A stretch of DNA of 64,000 nt, taken from the NCBI GenBank assembly GCA_007896885.1, contig VOIU01000004.1, forward strand, positions 62,001 to 126,000, read 5' to 3'. Below, piece by piece: positions 9,401 to 18,500 of this stretch. The stretch is from Bacteroidaceae bacterium HV4-6-C5C. GTDB lineage: Bacteria > Bacteroidota > Bacteroidia > Bacteroidales > Bacteroidaceae. The translations under genes were made by a program, and so were the position numbers. Position 1 is the stretch's first letter, and each line of letters starts with the position of its first letter. The notes beneath the pieces were generated by a model, which worked only from the letters and a program-made list of their open reading frames with translations, was not told where the DNA came from and did not search any database.

Positions 9401-9697
9401 CGCATTGACAATATCCTCTTTGAAGTCTTTTTGATAGACTTCTTTAGCTTTTTCTTCGTTCGATAACATCAATAAAGCCTTGTTGTGTTTACGGAATATA
9501 TCATCAATATTTATACCTACCAAAATTTTAATTTCTTCTACATCTCCAAGTTCTTTACGTAGTTTGAAGTATCCGGAAGAGCGGAAAAAACCTACTACCG
9601 CAAGAAAACGGTTAAAGTTTGTCATTTCAGAAGCAATGCCTTTAAGTTTGTCAAAGAGTGTATTGCCAACATTGTTATTGAAGAATTTTGTACTCAT
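6419..9697 (-). CDS. PLD-nuclease/SNF2-type helicase fusion protein
   Basis: A 1092-residue protein. Residues ~1-200 form a phospholipase-D-like domain with a single HxK active site (H132, K134 in LHAKFYL) followed by GSSNIS (154-159). Such domains can act as nucleases as dimers. Residues ~250-850 are a superfamily-2 helicase: Walker A GLGKT (278-282), DEAH box (357-360), LLSATPLNNRPDDL (motif III) and QRIGRVNRIGS (motif VI, about 795). The remaining ~240 residues are helical and unassigned. With the methyltransferase downstream it makes a compact two-gene system in which this subunit would supply translocation and cleavage while the methylase supplies specificity and self-protection. DISARM, Mokosh and type I/ISP systems use similar parts, but I do not see an exact match to any of them. 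Confidence 0.87.
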   Translation of the reverse strand: MSTKFFNNNVGNTLFDKLKGIASEMTNFNRFLAVVGFFRSSGYFKLRKELGDVEEIKILVGINIDDIFRKHNKALLMLSNEEKAKEVYQKDFKEDIVNARYDKEVEEGILQMCDDLMLGRLQMRIHDQKNLHAKFYLCLPHHHTENSDGWVIMGSSNISDSGLGITQPPRYELNVAMKDYDDVKYCSDEFNLLWEQSIPLTAADIEIYKKRTYLGYQPTPYELYIKVLIDTFGDQVEDDFTIQLPVGVKDLKYQKDAVIQGYQMLMRHNGLFLADVVGLGKTMIATMIAKRFIEANGKNTNVLVVYPPALEENWKNTFKMFGISKKAQFVTNGSLSKILDSKAQYKDKEEFDLIIVDEAHGFRSDSSGKYNELQRICKSPCCNVGLLKSMQKKVMLLSATPLNNRPDDLQNQLLLFQNSQSCTIDGIPNLKAFFSPLILEYKKLMRERGTRDVTTEVDKLYEIIREKVIDKVTVRRTRNNIINAPDYRADIKSQDIVFPHILPPHELAYKMDENTSVRFYTTLAALSDESHEQHLFYARYRAVEFLRPELKKKYGNAEHIGQTLAGIYRVHMVKRLESSFHAFKKSLHTLLRITNDMLEMFDENKVIIAPDLKIKDLQAKDIELDQIIELALEKGYLESDILYRAEDFSSEFISMLQNDKEVLERLNADWNKENEDPKFDEFKIRLETEFMNADINPAGKLVLFSESVDTLEYLSKRLTGELGREDVLMITASNRSRMGQTIKENFDANSVVKKNTYNIIITSDVLAEGVNLHRSNVIVNYDSPWNATRLMQRIGRVNRIGSVANNIYNYMFYPSQQGDKEIQLYKNALVKLQGFHSAFGEDAQIYSKEEIVKQFTLFDNNVKDSVDKKIDLLREVRELYNCDRKLYHKIKNLPMKSRVMRDTGKNSGKSIIFVSSSVKTEFYLATDKQVEPIDFLEAAKYLKAKPEELPTPFINEEKHYKHVNKALNIYTTEYVETSDTASINRTDLDKISLEANKFLRTIKQSTTDIELISQCDVLMAYINEGIYAKLPRYLRTLSREYKNEQEQIKLNEYKIQGAISGLIDEYQTMSKEQRHEITDISDPQIIISESFI

Positions 9698-9706
9698 GTA
9701 TAATAT

Positions 9707-10228
9707 TCATACTTTTATTGTTACATATTTCTGCAGTTTGCTAGTAGGCTTATCAGGAACAGTCATCTGCAGATACTTGCCTAACAGTGGCTCTATATAT
9801 TTCTTTTTTAAATTATTCCGACTACGGTAACCTAGATATTCTGCAATTTCCGAGAAGCTTTTTGGTTCATTGCAAAACTCTAAAATGTGCTCCTGTATCT
9901 CATTTATCTTGGTCCCTATCTTGGTCCCTGGGAATAAGTCGTGAAGTAAGTTTTCGTCTCTTGATTCTTTAACGCTTACTTCAAAGGCTGTTAATTTATT
10001 GATGTCGAATATTGCTTGTGGGTTTCCATTCTCTTTCAACATAGCCTGCACACGGTCAATGCCTCGGTTGAACTTATTCACATATCCCATTACTTTCATA
10101 GCTTCCGAAATAATAGGATTTCGGTAATCATTTACTGTCGGAAAGTTCTCAGGACGGGCTTTCCCATATAATCCACCGGGGTTCATGATTTCTATATGAT
10201 TATCATATTGATAGAAACGTGCGAGCAT
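9707..10228 (-). pseudogene. 5'-truncated ATPase-type regulator (RecG-C/HATPase_c_4 family) remnant
   Basis: The 173-residue frame starts in the middle of a known family. The block IEIMNPGGLYG...RPENFP...NDYRNPIISEAMKVMGYVNKFNRGI is the C-terminal part of the AlbA_2 + HATPase_c_4 proteins often found beside Bacteroides restriction loci. A winged-helix-like tail follows (ILEFCNEPKSFSEIAEYLGYRSRNNLKKKYI). The usual N-terminal ~350 residues are missing. Weak in-frame coding continues about 9 codons upstream of the ATG and then meets a stop. It lies 9 nt upstream of the helicase gene on the same strand. A short protein holding only the DNA-binding tail could still be made and regulate the system, but decay is the simpler reading. 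Confidence 0.7.
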
Positions 10229-10940
10229 ATTGCTTGATAATGTTTTAATTGCTTGGACAATTCAAATTGTTATTGTTGAGACAAAGTTAAAAAATAATTT
10301 ATTAATAGGAATGTAGAATTAGTATTAAATCGGCTTGCTGTAGGATAGAATATTTTATTTCTCCTATGATTACATCTAGTATACACAAATAAATTGATTG
10401 TATTCAGATTATAAAACTACAGCTCACAGTTAATATCTCAGTTCTTCTTTTCTTGAACTGCTGAGAATTTCTCGGTAGTTGATTATTTCTGGTGCGGTAT
10501 GGTGGGTTACTGCCGGTAAATGCGTAAATATGCAATAATTATTGTTAGATAAGGAAATAGAATGGGATATTTATCTCGAGAATATAATCGCAACGACGCA
10601 TACTTGTATTTACTCTTTTTTACAACTACTTTGTTGAGGGGGGAGTTGATAATAACCACATAATACAAGTGGATTTGGAGGATAACTGTAATAAAACTTT
10701 GGGTGATTCGGATATGTCTTCTTGAAATATATTGGTGGCAAAATGATGGGTATATTAAACGGATTCTCTGGGTAAATCTTTAAAACAATATTGTTATGTA
10801 GAAGATAATGCCCTTCTCCATACCAAGTCCATACCAAGTCCATACCTTCTCCACTCTGTCCATATCTCGTTTAGCCGTAGCTGGAGAGTAAAAAAAGTGG
10901 AGAATACATGGAGAAGGTATGGACAAGATTACTTGAATAA
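10229..10940. other. Gene-poor stretch with short repeats
   Basis: I see no convincing gene here. The longest open frames (10610-10843 and 10780-10965, minus strand) are rich in Tyr/Pro/Ile and resemble nothing I know. The stretch does contain an 11-bp tandem repeat (TCCATACCAAG at 10817-10827 and 10828-10838) and a 16-bp inverted repeat, both listed separately. It marks the right-hand edge of the restriction island. Confidence 0.5.
10838..10924. repeat. 16-bp inverted repeat with adjoining 11-bp tandem repeats
   Basis: GTCCATACCTTCTCCA at 10838-10853 is the exact reverse complement of TGGAGAAGGTATGGAC at 10909-10924. The left arm continues a run of TCCATACC units (10817, 10828, 10839). The spacer is 55 nt. 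It lies just beyond the 3' end of the ATPase gene (minus strand, stop at 10941). It may be a transcript-end hairpin or the scar of a lost element. Confidence 0.7.
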
Positions 10941-12209
10941 TTATAATATAGAGCCCATTTCCCAAGCTCTTATATGTTTTATACCTCCTTTCAAAGGTAA
11001 TGTCATATCATCGAGGGAAACGACAACTTTTTCATAATTATCACCAATTGTTTCTAAAGCCGAATACTCCCGTTCGATCGTCTCTTCATCAATGAGTATA
11101 TAGGTGCTTTGCAAATAAATAATGCGGTCGTTTTTTTTTGCCACAAAATCCACTTCTTTGTTTCGAAGGGTTCCAACATGCACCTCATATCCTGCACGAC
11201 GTAATTCTAAGTAAACTAAGTTTTCAACTAAATGGCCGAAACCATATCCAAAACCCGAATATAGATAGTTTTTATATGCTAAATCGTTTATATAGAACTT
11301 AGAATTACCCGAAAGTATGTCTTTTCCTTTTATATCATATCGTTCACAGCGATGAATAAGAAAAGTATCTTCAATATATCCAATGTAATTTGATACGCCA
11401 TCATAACTGATTTTTCTTCCCTGACCTTTAAAATACTTAATTATGTTGGTTATGGAAATAAGGTTGGATGCATTGTTTACAAGATATGCAAAAAGATCTT
11501 CTAGCAATTTGGGCTCACGTATGTTATTTCGTTGAATAATATCACGTAACAAAACAGTGTCTTTTATTGCTGAAATATAATTTCGTTTAAGTTCTTCTTT
11601 GGGAAGCATAAACAACTCAGGAAGTCCCCCGCTGTTCATATAAGCGATATAGCTTTCTCTTCCTTCTTCCCGATTTGTGATTCCACAAAATTCGGAATAA
11701 CTAAAAGGGAAAACTTCTACTGATACATATCTGCCTGATAAAAGAGTCGCTAATTCTCCAGAAAGCATTTTGGAATTTGAACCGGTAATAAATAATTCGT
11801 ATTCTTCGGTATAATCTTGGGAATACGAATTGACTACTTTTTCCCATTCTTCAATCAATTGAACCTCATCAATGAATATGTAAACTTTTCCCTTGGGTTG
11901 AAGTGCCTTCTTATATGATTTAATAAGCTCATCAAGCTCTTTATAGGTTTTGAGAAAATCAAAATCAGCAAATTCACGATTGATAAATAGCGTGTTTTGG
12001 GGATTTACACCATTATCGATAAGTTGTTGGGCTACTTGTCGGAGGATATAACTTTTTCCTGTTCGTCTTTGACCAACAAGCACTTTTATAAGTCTGTTCC
12101 CAACGTAATCGCTTAGTTTATCAGTATATTCACTACGCTTGAATCCAAAATCAAAGACCTTTGAATTCCATAAATTGTATTTTTCAAGTAATGTAATTCT
12201 TTCGTCCAT
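10941..12209 (-). CDS. AAA_14/DUF4143 ATPase
   Basis: A 422-residue protein of the very common family of P-loop ATPases with a C-terminal DUF4143 domain. Walker A is GQRRTGKSY (about residues 46-54), Walker B is VYIFIDEVQLIEEW and a sensor region is FITGSNSKML. The C-terminal domain carries a restriction-endonuclease-like signature, LRNKEVDFVAKK...YLQSTYIL, where the EVDF...Q order matches a PD-(D/E)xK fold. The biological role of the family is unsettled. It ends the defence island, stands alone on its strand, and is preceded by a 16-bp perfect palindrome at 12241-12256 that could be its operator. A second member of the same family lies at 26946-28226. Confidence 0.85.
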   Translation of the reverse strand: MDERITLLEKYNLWNSKVFDFGFKRSEYTDKLSDYVGNRLIKVLVGQRRTGKSYILRQVAQQLIDNGVNPQNTLFINREFADFDFLKTYKELDELIKSYKKALQPKGKVYIFIDEVQLIEEWEKVVNSYSQDYTEEYELFITGSNSKMLSGELATLLSGRYVSVEVFPFSYSEFCGITNREEGRESYIAYMNSGGLPELFMLPKEELKRNYISAIKDTVLLRDIIQRNNIREPKLLEDLFAYLVNNASNLISITNIIKYFKGQGRKISYDGVSNYIGYIEDTFLIHRCERYDIKGKDILSGNSKFYINDLAYKNYLYSGFGYGFGHLVENLVYLELRRAGYEVHVGTLRNKEVDFVAKKNDRIIYLQSTYILIDEETIEREYSALETIGDNYEKVVVSLDDMTLPLKGGIKHIRAWEMGSIL

Positions 12210-12240
12210 ACATGAATGTTTTCTACAAACATATCAAATA

Positions 12241-12256
12241 TTCGTTTATAAACGAA
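12241..12256. promoter_or_regulatory. 16-bp perfect palindrome upstream of the DUF4143 ATPase (candidate operator)
   Basis: TTCGTTTATAAACGAA is fully self-complementary and lies 32 bp upstream of the ATPase start codon, where a promoter would be expected. It has the form of a dimeric repressor site. No regulator gene sits beside it, so self-regulation is only a guess. Confidence 0.45.
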
Positions 12257-12445
12257 ATATTTCATCTAAAATATAATTATTTAGGCTATAGACGAAAGTG
12301 TTTAATGAATATGTTCTCTGTCAAACACACAATGAATATCTTGTGCTAATATGATTTTTATCTTGACAATTGGCTTTTTAAATATTACTTTTAAAGACTA
12401 TAGTTTTTGAGTAATGTAAACTGAATGGTAAGTTGATCTATAATG

Positions 12446-12478
12446 AAGTAACGACTGATCTATGATCAGTCGTTACTT
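12446..12478. repeat. Perfect 15-bp hairpin with 3-nt loop
   Basis: AAGTAACGACTGATC (12446-12460) pairs exactly with GATCAGTCGTTACTT (12464-12478) around the loop TAT. A further partial copy, CAGTCGTTAC, follows at about 12489-12498. There is no strong U-run directly after it, so it is not a typical intrinsic terminator. It may be a repeat-element unit or a regulator site. Confidence 0.6.
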
Positions 12479-12693
12479 GAACCCTATTCAGTCGTTACCT
12501 TATTATACCCCTCCTCAAAAACCATTTTGGATAGGGTAGGAGGTGGGAGATATATTTTAATGGAAAGTCGAGATTTGATGTGTGAAATATGTATACATTA
12601 TTTGCTTATTTGTACAAAAACACATGATGAATTGCATCAAAATCGACCGATGGTGTTTATTCTGTTTGTTTAATGTTGGGTTCATCTCATACA

Positions 12694-12753
12694 CTCAACC
12701 TATCATATAATATGCAAATATGATAGGTTTTATTTATTTTATGATAGGTTGAG
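12694..12753 (-). terminator. Alternative hairpins after the susC-susD-phosphoesterase operon
   Basis: Three related arms are present: CTCAACCTATCATAT (12694-12708), ATATGATAGGTT (12718-12729) and ATGATAGGTTGAG (12741-12753). The first arm can pair with either of the other two, giving two mutually exclusive stems. On the minus strand this lies 23 nt after the phosphoesterase stop codon, so a transcript-end function is likely. Confidence 0.55.
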
Positions 12754-12775
12754 TCTAAAATCAATCATCTCTATA

Positions 12776-13672
12776 TCACTTATCTTTCTTTGCGTCCCAG
12801 CCGTAAGTCTTGTATTCCCAATTAAAGTTTCCTTTGGAGCTTACATGTACCAATAAGTATCCTTCTTTCGTTTCAAGGATGGGGCCATTCCACCAATTTG
12901 CACACACGGCACCGGCGGTAACAAACCAACGGTAACGTTCTTGTATCTGTTCGTAGATGTGTTGGTGACCTTGGAGAATCAATTTGACGTTATAATCGTT
13001 CAGCACCTCGAATACTTGTTTTGTATTCATAATCATATCATTTCCCTTGAAGTTGCCTTCGACTACCGGATAATATAGCGAGAGTAAGGGCACGTGTATG
13101 GAGACGACAACGGGAGTCTTTTTCCCGGTCTTCTGCAAGTCTTTCTTCAGCCATTCCAACTGTGCATCATCTACCGAATACGGACCGGCTGCCGAAGGAT
13201 AAAGACCATTCAACACAATGAAGTGGACTCCTTTTACTGTAAATGAATGATAAGAGGGGCCAAAATACTTCTCGAATAATTTGAAACCTAACTTGTCTGT
13301 CGTCCCGTTATTACGATAGAAGCGGTCGTGGTTACCCATAGTGAAATAGGTTGGCAGTCCGCATTTACTCACAATATTCTTAAAACGGCTATGAAGGGAA
13401 TCCGCTGTTTGCTCGGCATCTTTCAATGCATCCGTCTCTACATTGTCTCCTCCGAAAAGAACCATTTCCGCTTTGTTATTCTTGGCATCAGCTAATGCCA
13501 TACGAAGACCTTCGTCACCATTGCCTCTATTATTCCTGTTCAGATGTACATCTGTAAGAAAGGCAAAAGTGAAGCCATCTTTTGATTGTTCTTTCAACGG
13601 TTCCTTGGCTGTAAGAAGGCTACTGCCTATCAGGAAGATAGTAGCCATTAAAATACGATTCATCTTTTTCAT
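12776..13672 (-). CDS. Exported calcineurin-like metallophosphoesterase
   Basis: A 298-residue protein with an N-terminal signal peptide (MKKMNRILMATIFLIGSSLLTA). All metallophosphoesterase blocks are present: DVH (41-43), GGDN (74-77), GNHD (113-116), VSIHVP and GHQH. These bind two metal ions and hydrolyse phosphomono- or diesters. It is the last gene of the susC-susD operon, 61 nt after susD, on the minus strand. In this setting it probably removes phosphate from, or splits, the ligand imported by the SusC/SusD pair. The substrate cannot be read from the sequence. Confidence 0.88.
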   Translation of the reverse strand: MKKMNRILMATIFLIGSSLLTAKEPLKEQSKDGFTFAFLTDVHLNRNNRGNGDEGLRMALADAKNNKAEMVLFGGDNVETDALKDAEQTADSLHSRFKNIVSKCGLPTYFTMGNHDRFYRNNGTTDKLGFKLFEKYFGPSYHSFTVKGVHFIVLNGLYPSAAGPYSVDDAQLEWLKKDLQKTGKKTPVVVSIHVPLLSLYYPVVEGNFKGNDMIMNTKQVFEVLNDYNVKLILQGHQHIYEQIQERYRWFVTAGAVCANWWNGPILETKEGYLLVHVSSKGNFNWEYKTYGWDAKKDK

Positions 13673-13733
13673 CTTATAATTACTTGGTTAATTTATTATT
13701 TGTCAAAATTATACATATAATACGAGATATAAA

Positions 13734-15530
13734 TTATTCCCAACCAAATAATTGTGGGGCGAGGCTAGGATTTAATTCCATTTCATGTTTAGGCACGGGG
13801 CGATAATAAAATTTTGGTTCTTGAAAGGTTCCCATATTTTTTGCAGTCACAATATTGCCTTTCGTCGTTTCTTTCAGATAGACTGTTGCACTGGGATCAT
13901 CAATACTCCCTGTCTTGTAATAGATCAGTTTTTCACCCAATGAGTTTTTCTCTTTGTCTGCATCGGCAGGAATACTTTGTGAAGAAGGAATAAGATAGAT
14001 ATCTTCTATGCCATCACCTGTTAAATCGTATTTTCCCAATCCGGGGAAGTAGAGTCCTTCGGGTATTTTTTCCAATAGCTTACCAGCTTTCCAACGCATT
14101 AAATCGTCGAAGCGGAAACCTTCAAATGCAAACTCAACACGTCGTTCCCGACGGATTTCCAACAGGATGGGTGGAACATTGGGAAATGCATTTTGCAATG
14201 TCGGATCGGCTACAGGATTCAACGATAAATGGGGCATCCCTGCACGGTCACGAAGCATATTGACAGTCTTATCCAGATCTGTTTGGGTAAGGGTGCCAAG
14301 TTCGGCGCGTGCTTCGGCATAGGTGAGCAGGACTTCAGCGTAGCGGATAACCGGATAATCGATACTTAAATAATATTCCTGATCCTTATTATTGATAAAA
14401 CCTTTAATTTGATGATAGCCTGAAAAGTTTTTATTTAGATTTTGTACGTATATGCCTGCTCCGGGAGCGTAAGTCATAGTATTAATCAATTCCCAACCCG
14501 GATAGGCTAATGTTTGGTACATTCGCGGATCACGATCTTTGAACTCTTCTACAAACATCTTTGTCTGATATGATGTCTGCATTGAATAGTAGGAGCCATC
14601 TTTCATCAGATAGGCTTGAACCAGGTCTTTCGTCGGACAAGGGATATAGTTGCCAAACATATATGCCCAAAATCCATTGCTGGCTGTAGCTTTGTCATAA
14701 TAATGTGCTTGAATGATTTCGGGATTAGTGCTCAGATCAAGGCTATTAAATAGGGCATAATAGTCACTTTCGGGATGCCCTGTATTATATATACTGAAGC
14801 CTCCGTCTTTCATTAATTCCGAAGCTGCATCTGCCGCCATCTTTAAATAAGTTTCGGCCGTGCTTTCTAGATTCAGCTCACTATGATACTTGCGATAAGT
14901 TCCTTCGTATAAAGCGTGACGGGCCATAGTGGCAAGTACAATCCACTTGTTAATCGCACCTTTAGGTTGGCTGCTTTTTACATTCTCGGCAGCGAATTTA
15001 TAATCTTCAAAGATTTTGGCGACTACAATATCGCGCTTGTCCCGGGCTTTATATAAATCTTTATCACTGGTAGATAATACTTTATCATACCAAGGTACGT
15101 CAGAGAAGCGTTTCACTTTATCCATATAGAAAGCTGCTCTGTAATAGCGGGCAATGCCTTGGTAATGGGCTAGCACATCAGCCGGAATAGCGGCCTTTCC
15201 ACAATGATCCAGAAAAAAATTAATATTATATAAACGCTCCCAATTCCAGCCACTTGTTATAGTGGTGGAAGTCGGATTTGAAGATGTCATAATGTTTTTG
15301 ACCTCTACATTATCGGTTGTAGCCTGATTGTCTGTACCGGCATCAGCCACATAATCGTAACCCGCTGTATTCATCAGACCATAACAATACATTTTCAAGT
15401 CTTCTTCGGTGTTGAAATAGCTGTCGGCACCTATTTCCGTATGGGGCTGGCGTTCCATGAAAGAATCGTTACAAGAGACTCCTATCAGAGAGGTGGCTAT
15501 GCAAAACAGTATATAAATTTTATTTTTCAT
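13734..15530 (-). CDS. SusD/RagB-family outer-membrane nutrient-binding lipoprotein
   Basis: A 598-residue lipoprotein. The signal peptide ends in a lipobox (SLIGVSC), so it is anchored through Cys20. The SusD start (NDSFMERQPHTEIGADSYFNTEEDLKMYCYGLM) and the C-terminal SusD block (YAEVLLTYAEARAELG...NMLRDRAGMP...IRRERRVEFAFEGFRFDDLMRWKAG) are typical. SusD proteins form the lid of a TonB-dependent transporter and capture a glycan or other nutrient at the cell surface. It follows susC by 21 nt. The ligand is unknown: no glycoside hydrolase or local sensor lies in the operon, only a phosphoesterase. Confidence 0.95.
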   Translation of the reverse strand: MKNKIYILFCIATSLIGVSCNDSFMERQPHTEIGADSYFNTEEDLKMYCYGLMNTAGYDYVADAGTDNQATTDNVEVKNIMTSSNPTSTTITSGWNWERLYNINFFLDHCGKAAIPADVLAHYQGIARYYRAAFYMDKVKRFSDVPWYDKVLSTSDKDLYKARDKRDIVVAKIFEDYKFAAENVKSSQPKGAINKWIVLATMARHALYEGTYRKYHSELNLESTAETYLKMAADAASELMKDGGFSIYNTGHPESDYYALFNSLDLSTNPEIIQAHYYDKATASNGFWAYMFGNYIPCPTKDLVQAYLMKDGSYYSMQTSYQTKMFVEEFKDRDPRMYQTLAYPGWELINTMTYAPGAGIYVQNLNKNFSGYHQIKGFINNKDQEYYLSIDYPVIRYAEVLLTYAEARAELGTLTQTDLDKTVNMLRDRAGMPHLSLNPVADPTLQNAFPNVPPILLEIRRERRVEFAFEGFRFDDLMRWKAGKLLEKIPEGLYFPGLGKYDLTGDGIEDIYLIPSSQSIPADADKEKNSLGEKLIYYKTGSIDDPSATVYLKETTKGNIVTAKNMGTFQEPKFYYRPVPKHEMELNPSLAPQLFGWE

Positions 15531-15551
15531 AAGTTTATTCTTTAAGTAAAA

Positions 15552-18500
15552 TTAGAATGTGATATTTACACCGAACGAATACTGGCGATTGAAAGGATAT
15601 ACATATCCAAAAGAACTTTCGTCGGTAACAGATTCGGGATCAAAGTATTTTTTTAAACCGCTCCACTCAAACACATTATCGCCACTGGCATAGATGCGTA
15701 ACCGGCTGATATGTATTCTCTGAGTCCATGCCGATGGAAGTGTATAGCCTATGGTTATATTCTTAATTCGTAGATAAGAACCATTTAACATATAGCCGGT
15801 TTGTGGGATAGCAAGCCCCATCGCATTGAGCCCCGTCCCGAGATTCTTATCTGCCAGCCAAGATTGGAATACCGGATACTTGGCATTCAGATTCTGGTTT
15901 GCCAGACCTGCATTGATATAGGATTTGGAATGCTTAGCCATTTCCACATCGCTATCTGTAGCACCCCGGTAGAAATCGAATGCATGAACTTGTCCTCCTG
16001 TATATGGTTGCTGATAGAAACTCCAGTATAAATAGCTAAGCGGGTAATAATCACGTTTACCTATACCCTGCAAAAATGCCGAGACATCAAATCCTTTCCA
16101 TTCCATATTCAAGTTGAATCCGAATCTGAAACGAGGTGAAGAATTACCGATGACACTGAGATCTCCCGGCTTATCCACGGTGGTTCCTTTGGTTATGCGG
16201 TGATCTTTATCCAGATCTTTGTATTTAGGCCAGCCTTCTACTATCTCGAGTGCTCCCCATGGAATGATTTGAGTCTCATCCAATGCTTTTATTTCCTCTT
16301 TATTTTTAAATAGACCGTCGCTTTGCAATCCCCAGATTTCACCAAGTCTTTGTCCTTCATAATACTGATTAAGGTTCTTGTTGGGGTTGTCAAATTTGGT
16401 AATCCATGAACGGTTGTCGGACAAAATAAAGCGTGTACTCCAATTAAAAGGTTTATCTAATAGTTGAAACTGGTCTTTATAAGTCAAGGATAGCTCCCAA
16501 CCAATTGTTTTCATATCTGCTGCATTTTCTTTGGGTTCCGCTTTTCCTAAAACTCCCGGTAATTCTTTACCCATGGTAAGCATGCCTTTGGTGTCGCGGC
16601 GATAGAAATCAAAAGAAGCGGTCAGTTTATTACTGAAGAAACCGATATCGACACCACCATTCAATGTCCTGACCTGTTCCCATGTATAATCAGAGGAAAC
16701 TAAACCGGGCGATGTGACTGTTTGCTGTAGCTTTCCATCTACTAAATAGCTTCCCAACTGTGAACTCATTGAAGGAATATAACCGTACTCACTGACCAAT
16801 TGATTGCCCAGAGCACCATAAGATGCACGTAGCTTAAGTTGCGAAACAATATTGAGCAATGGTTCGAAGAATGGCTCCGAATCAATACGCCATGCTATGG
16901 ACCCTGATGGAAAGAAGCCGAAACGTTTATTCTTAGGGAAACGTGAGGTTCCGTCATAGCGGCCATTAATCTCAAAAATATAACGGTCGTTGAAGATATA
17001 ATTGGTGCGGAAGAATAATCCTCGTATTGCCCAGTCTTTATAAGATTCGTCTACATACTGTTCGCCTGATGATAAAGCAATGGAAGGTAATGAGGTTGAT
17101 ATAATATCGTTGCGCTGGGCGGAAAACTTATTCCAGCGATTATATTCCTGATTGAAGCCAAGAATACCTGTTAAAGCGTGTTTGCCAAATGCTTTCTTGA
17201 AAGTGGCATATAAATCCAGTACAGTGTAGAGATCGGAAGTGTTAGCTTTATAAGCACGGCTGTCTCCTTCTTCACGAATATCGTTCGGACCGTAGCCAAT
17301 GTGATACTTTGACTTGTACCAATCGTAATCCTGATGCCCTTTTTCAAACGTAAAATTTGCATTCAATGTTAGCATCTTTTTCCAGAATTCGGCTTCTGCA
17401 GAGAAGGTGCTTTGCAGTCTATCATATACAGTTTTTTCTTCTCCACCGTCGACCAACTGTGCCAACGCTTTTCCCAGTTCTGTATTAGCCCAGCTTCCAT
17501 CCTGATTTATATCTACATTATGAGGCTCTGCATCATAAAAAGCGTCTAGATTGTAGTAGCTCGGTTTCTTACGGGTAGTTGAGACAAAGGAAGTGTTATT
17601 GGAAACGGACAGCCATTTAGAAACCTTGTAGCTGACCTTGCTGCGCATACTGTAACGAATATATTTGTCGTTCTTTACTACTCCCGAGAAAACTCCGTCT
17701 TCACCATCAAATCCTGCGGATAAATAAAATGTAGTATTTGGGGTTGCTCCGGATATAGCTGCCTGATGGCTCTGGCTGAATGTGCTTTTATCGAGAAAGT
17801 AATTTGTCCAGTTGCGGTTACCCATATAATCCCATTGGGTTTTATCCAACGGGTTGAGGCGTATGGCTTCAGTACCGTCCGGATTATCCGATCGCTGACG
17901 TGCCCACTCCAAATGTTCGTCATCTGTGACGTGTCCCGAACTCCAGGGGGTATTAAGAACTGCAATGTTCTTTAATTTCAGGTAAATATAAGGATCTGAA
18001 GTCTTATCTGTCAATGAAGAAGGATGTTTCCACGAAAAGTTATTATTATAGCTTACTTGAATACGATCTCCTTTTCCTTGTTTAGTGGTAATTAAAATGA
18101 CTCCAAAGGCTGCACGTGCCCCATAAATTGCAGCCGAAGAAGCATCTTTCAGAACGGAAAGTGTTTCAATATCTTCCGGTAAGAGACGATTCATTTCTTC
18201 AGCATCCGCAGCCACACCATCAATTAAGATTAAGGGTGACCCACCATTGATAGAAGCGACACCTCGAATGTTGATATTAGGAGCTTTTCCGGGCTCTCCG
18301 CTTACGAAATCAATATTAAGATTTGGAACCATGCCTTGAAGGCCTTTTGCCAGATCTACTATCGGGCGTTGCTCAAGTTGTGTCATATTTATTTGATCAA
18401 CAGCTCCTGAGAGATTGACTTTTTTCTGAACACCATAACCAACGACGACAACTTCATTGAGAACTTCTGCATCTTCGGTCAATTCTATTTTAAGAATTGA

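Larger units (their letters stand above)
12210..12775. other. Intergenic region rich in palindromes
   Basis: No gene is evident in these 566 bases. They contain three distinct inverted-repeat structures, listed separately at 12241-12256, 12446-12478 and 12694-12753. The rest is AT-rich sequence between the ATPase start and the stop of the metallophosphoesterase gene. Confidence 0.6.

Noticed and set aside
3030-9697. Naming the PLD-helicase/methylase pair as DISARM
   Set aside because: DISARM needs a drmA/drmB pair (DUF1998 protein and its helicase), and no drmB-like gene is present. Only the types of parts are shared.
10610-10965. Two overlapping minus-strand frames (77 and 61 codons)
   Set aside because: Low-complexity Tyr/Pro/Ile composition produced by AT-rich and repeated sequence; no recognisable family and no promoter or ribosome-site support.
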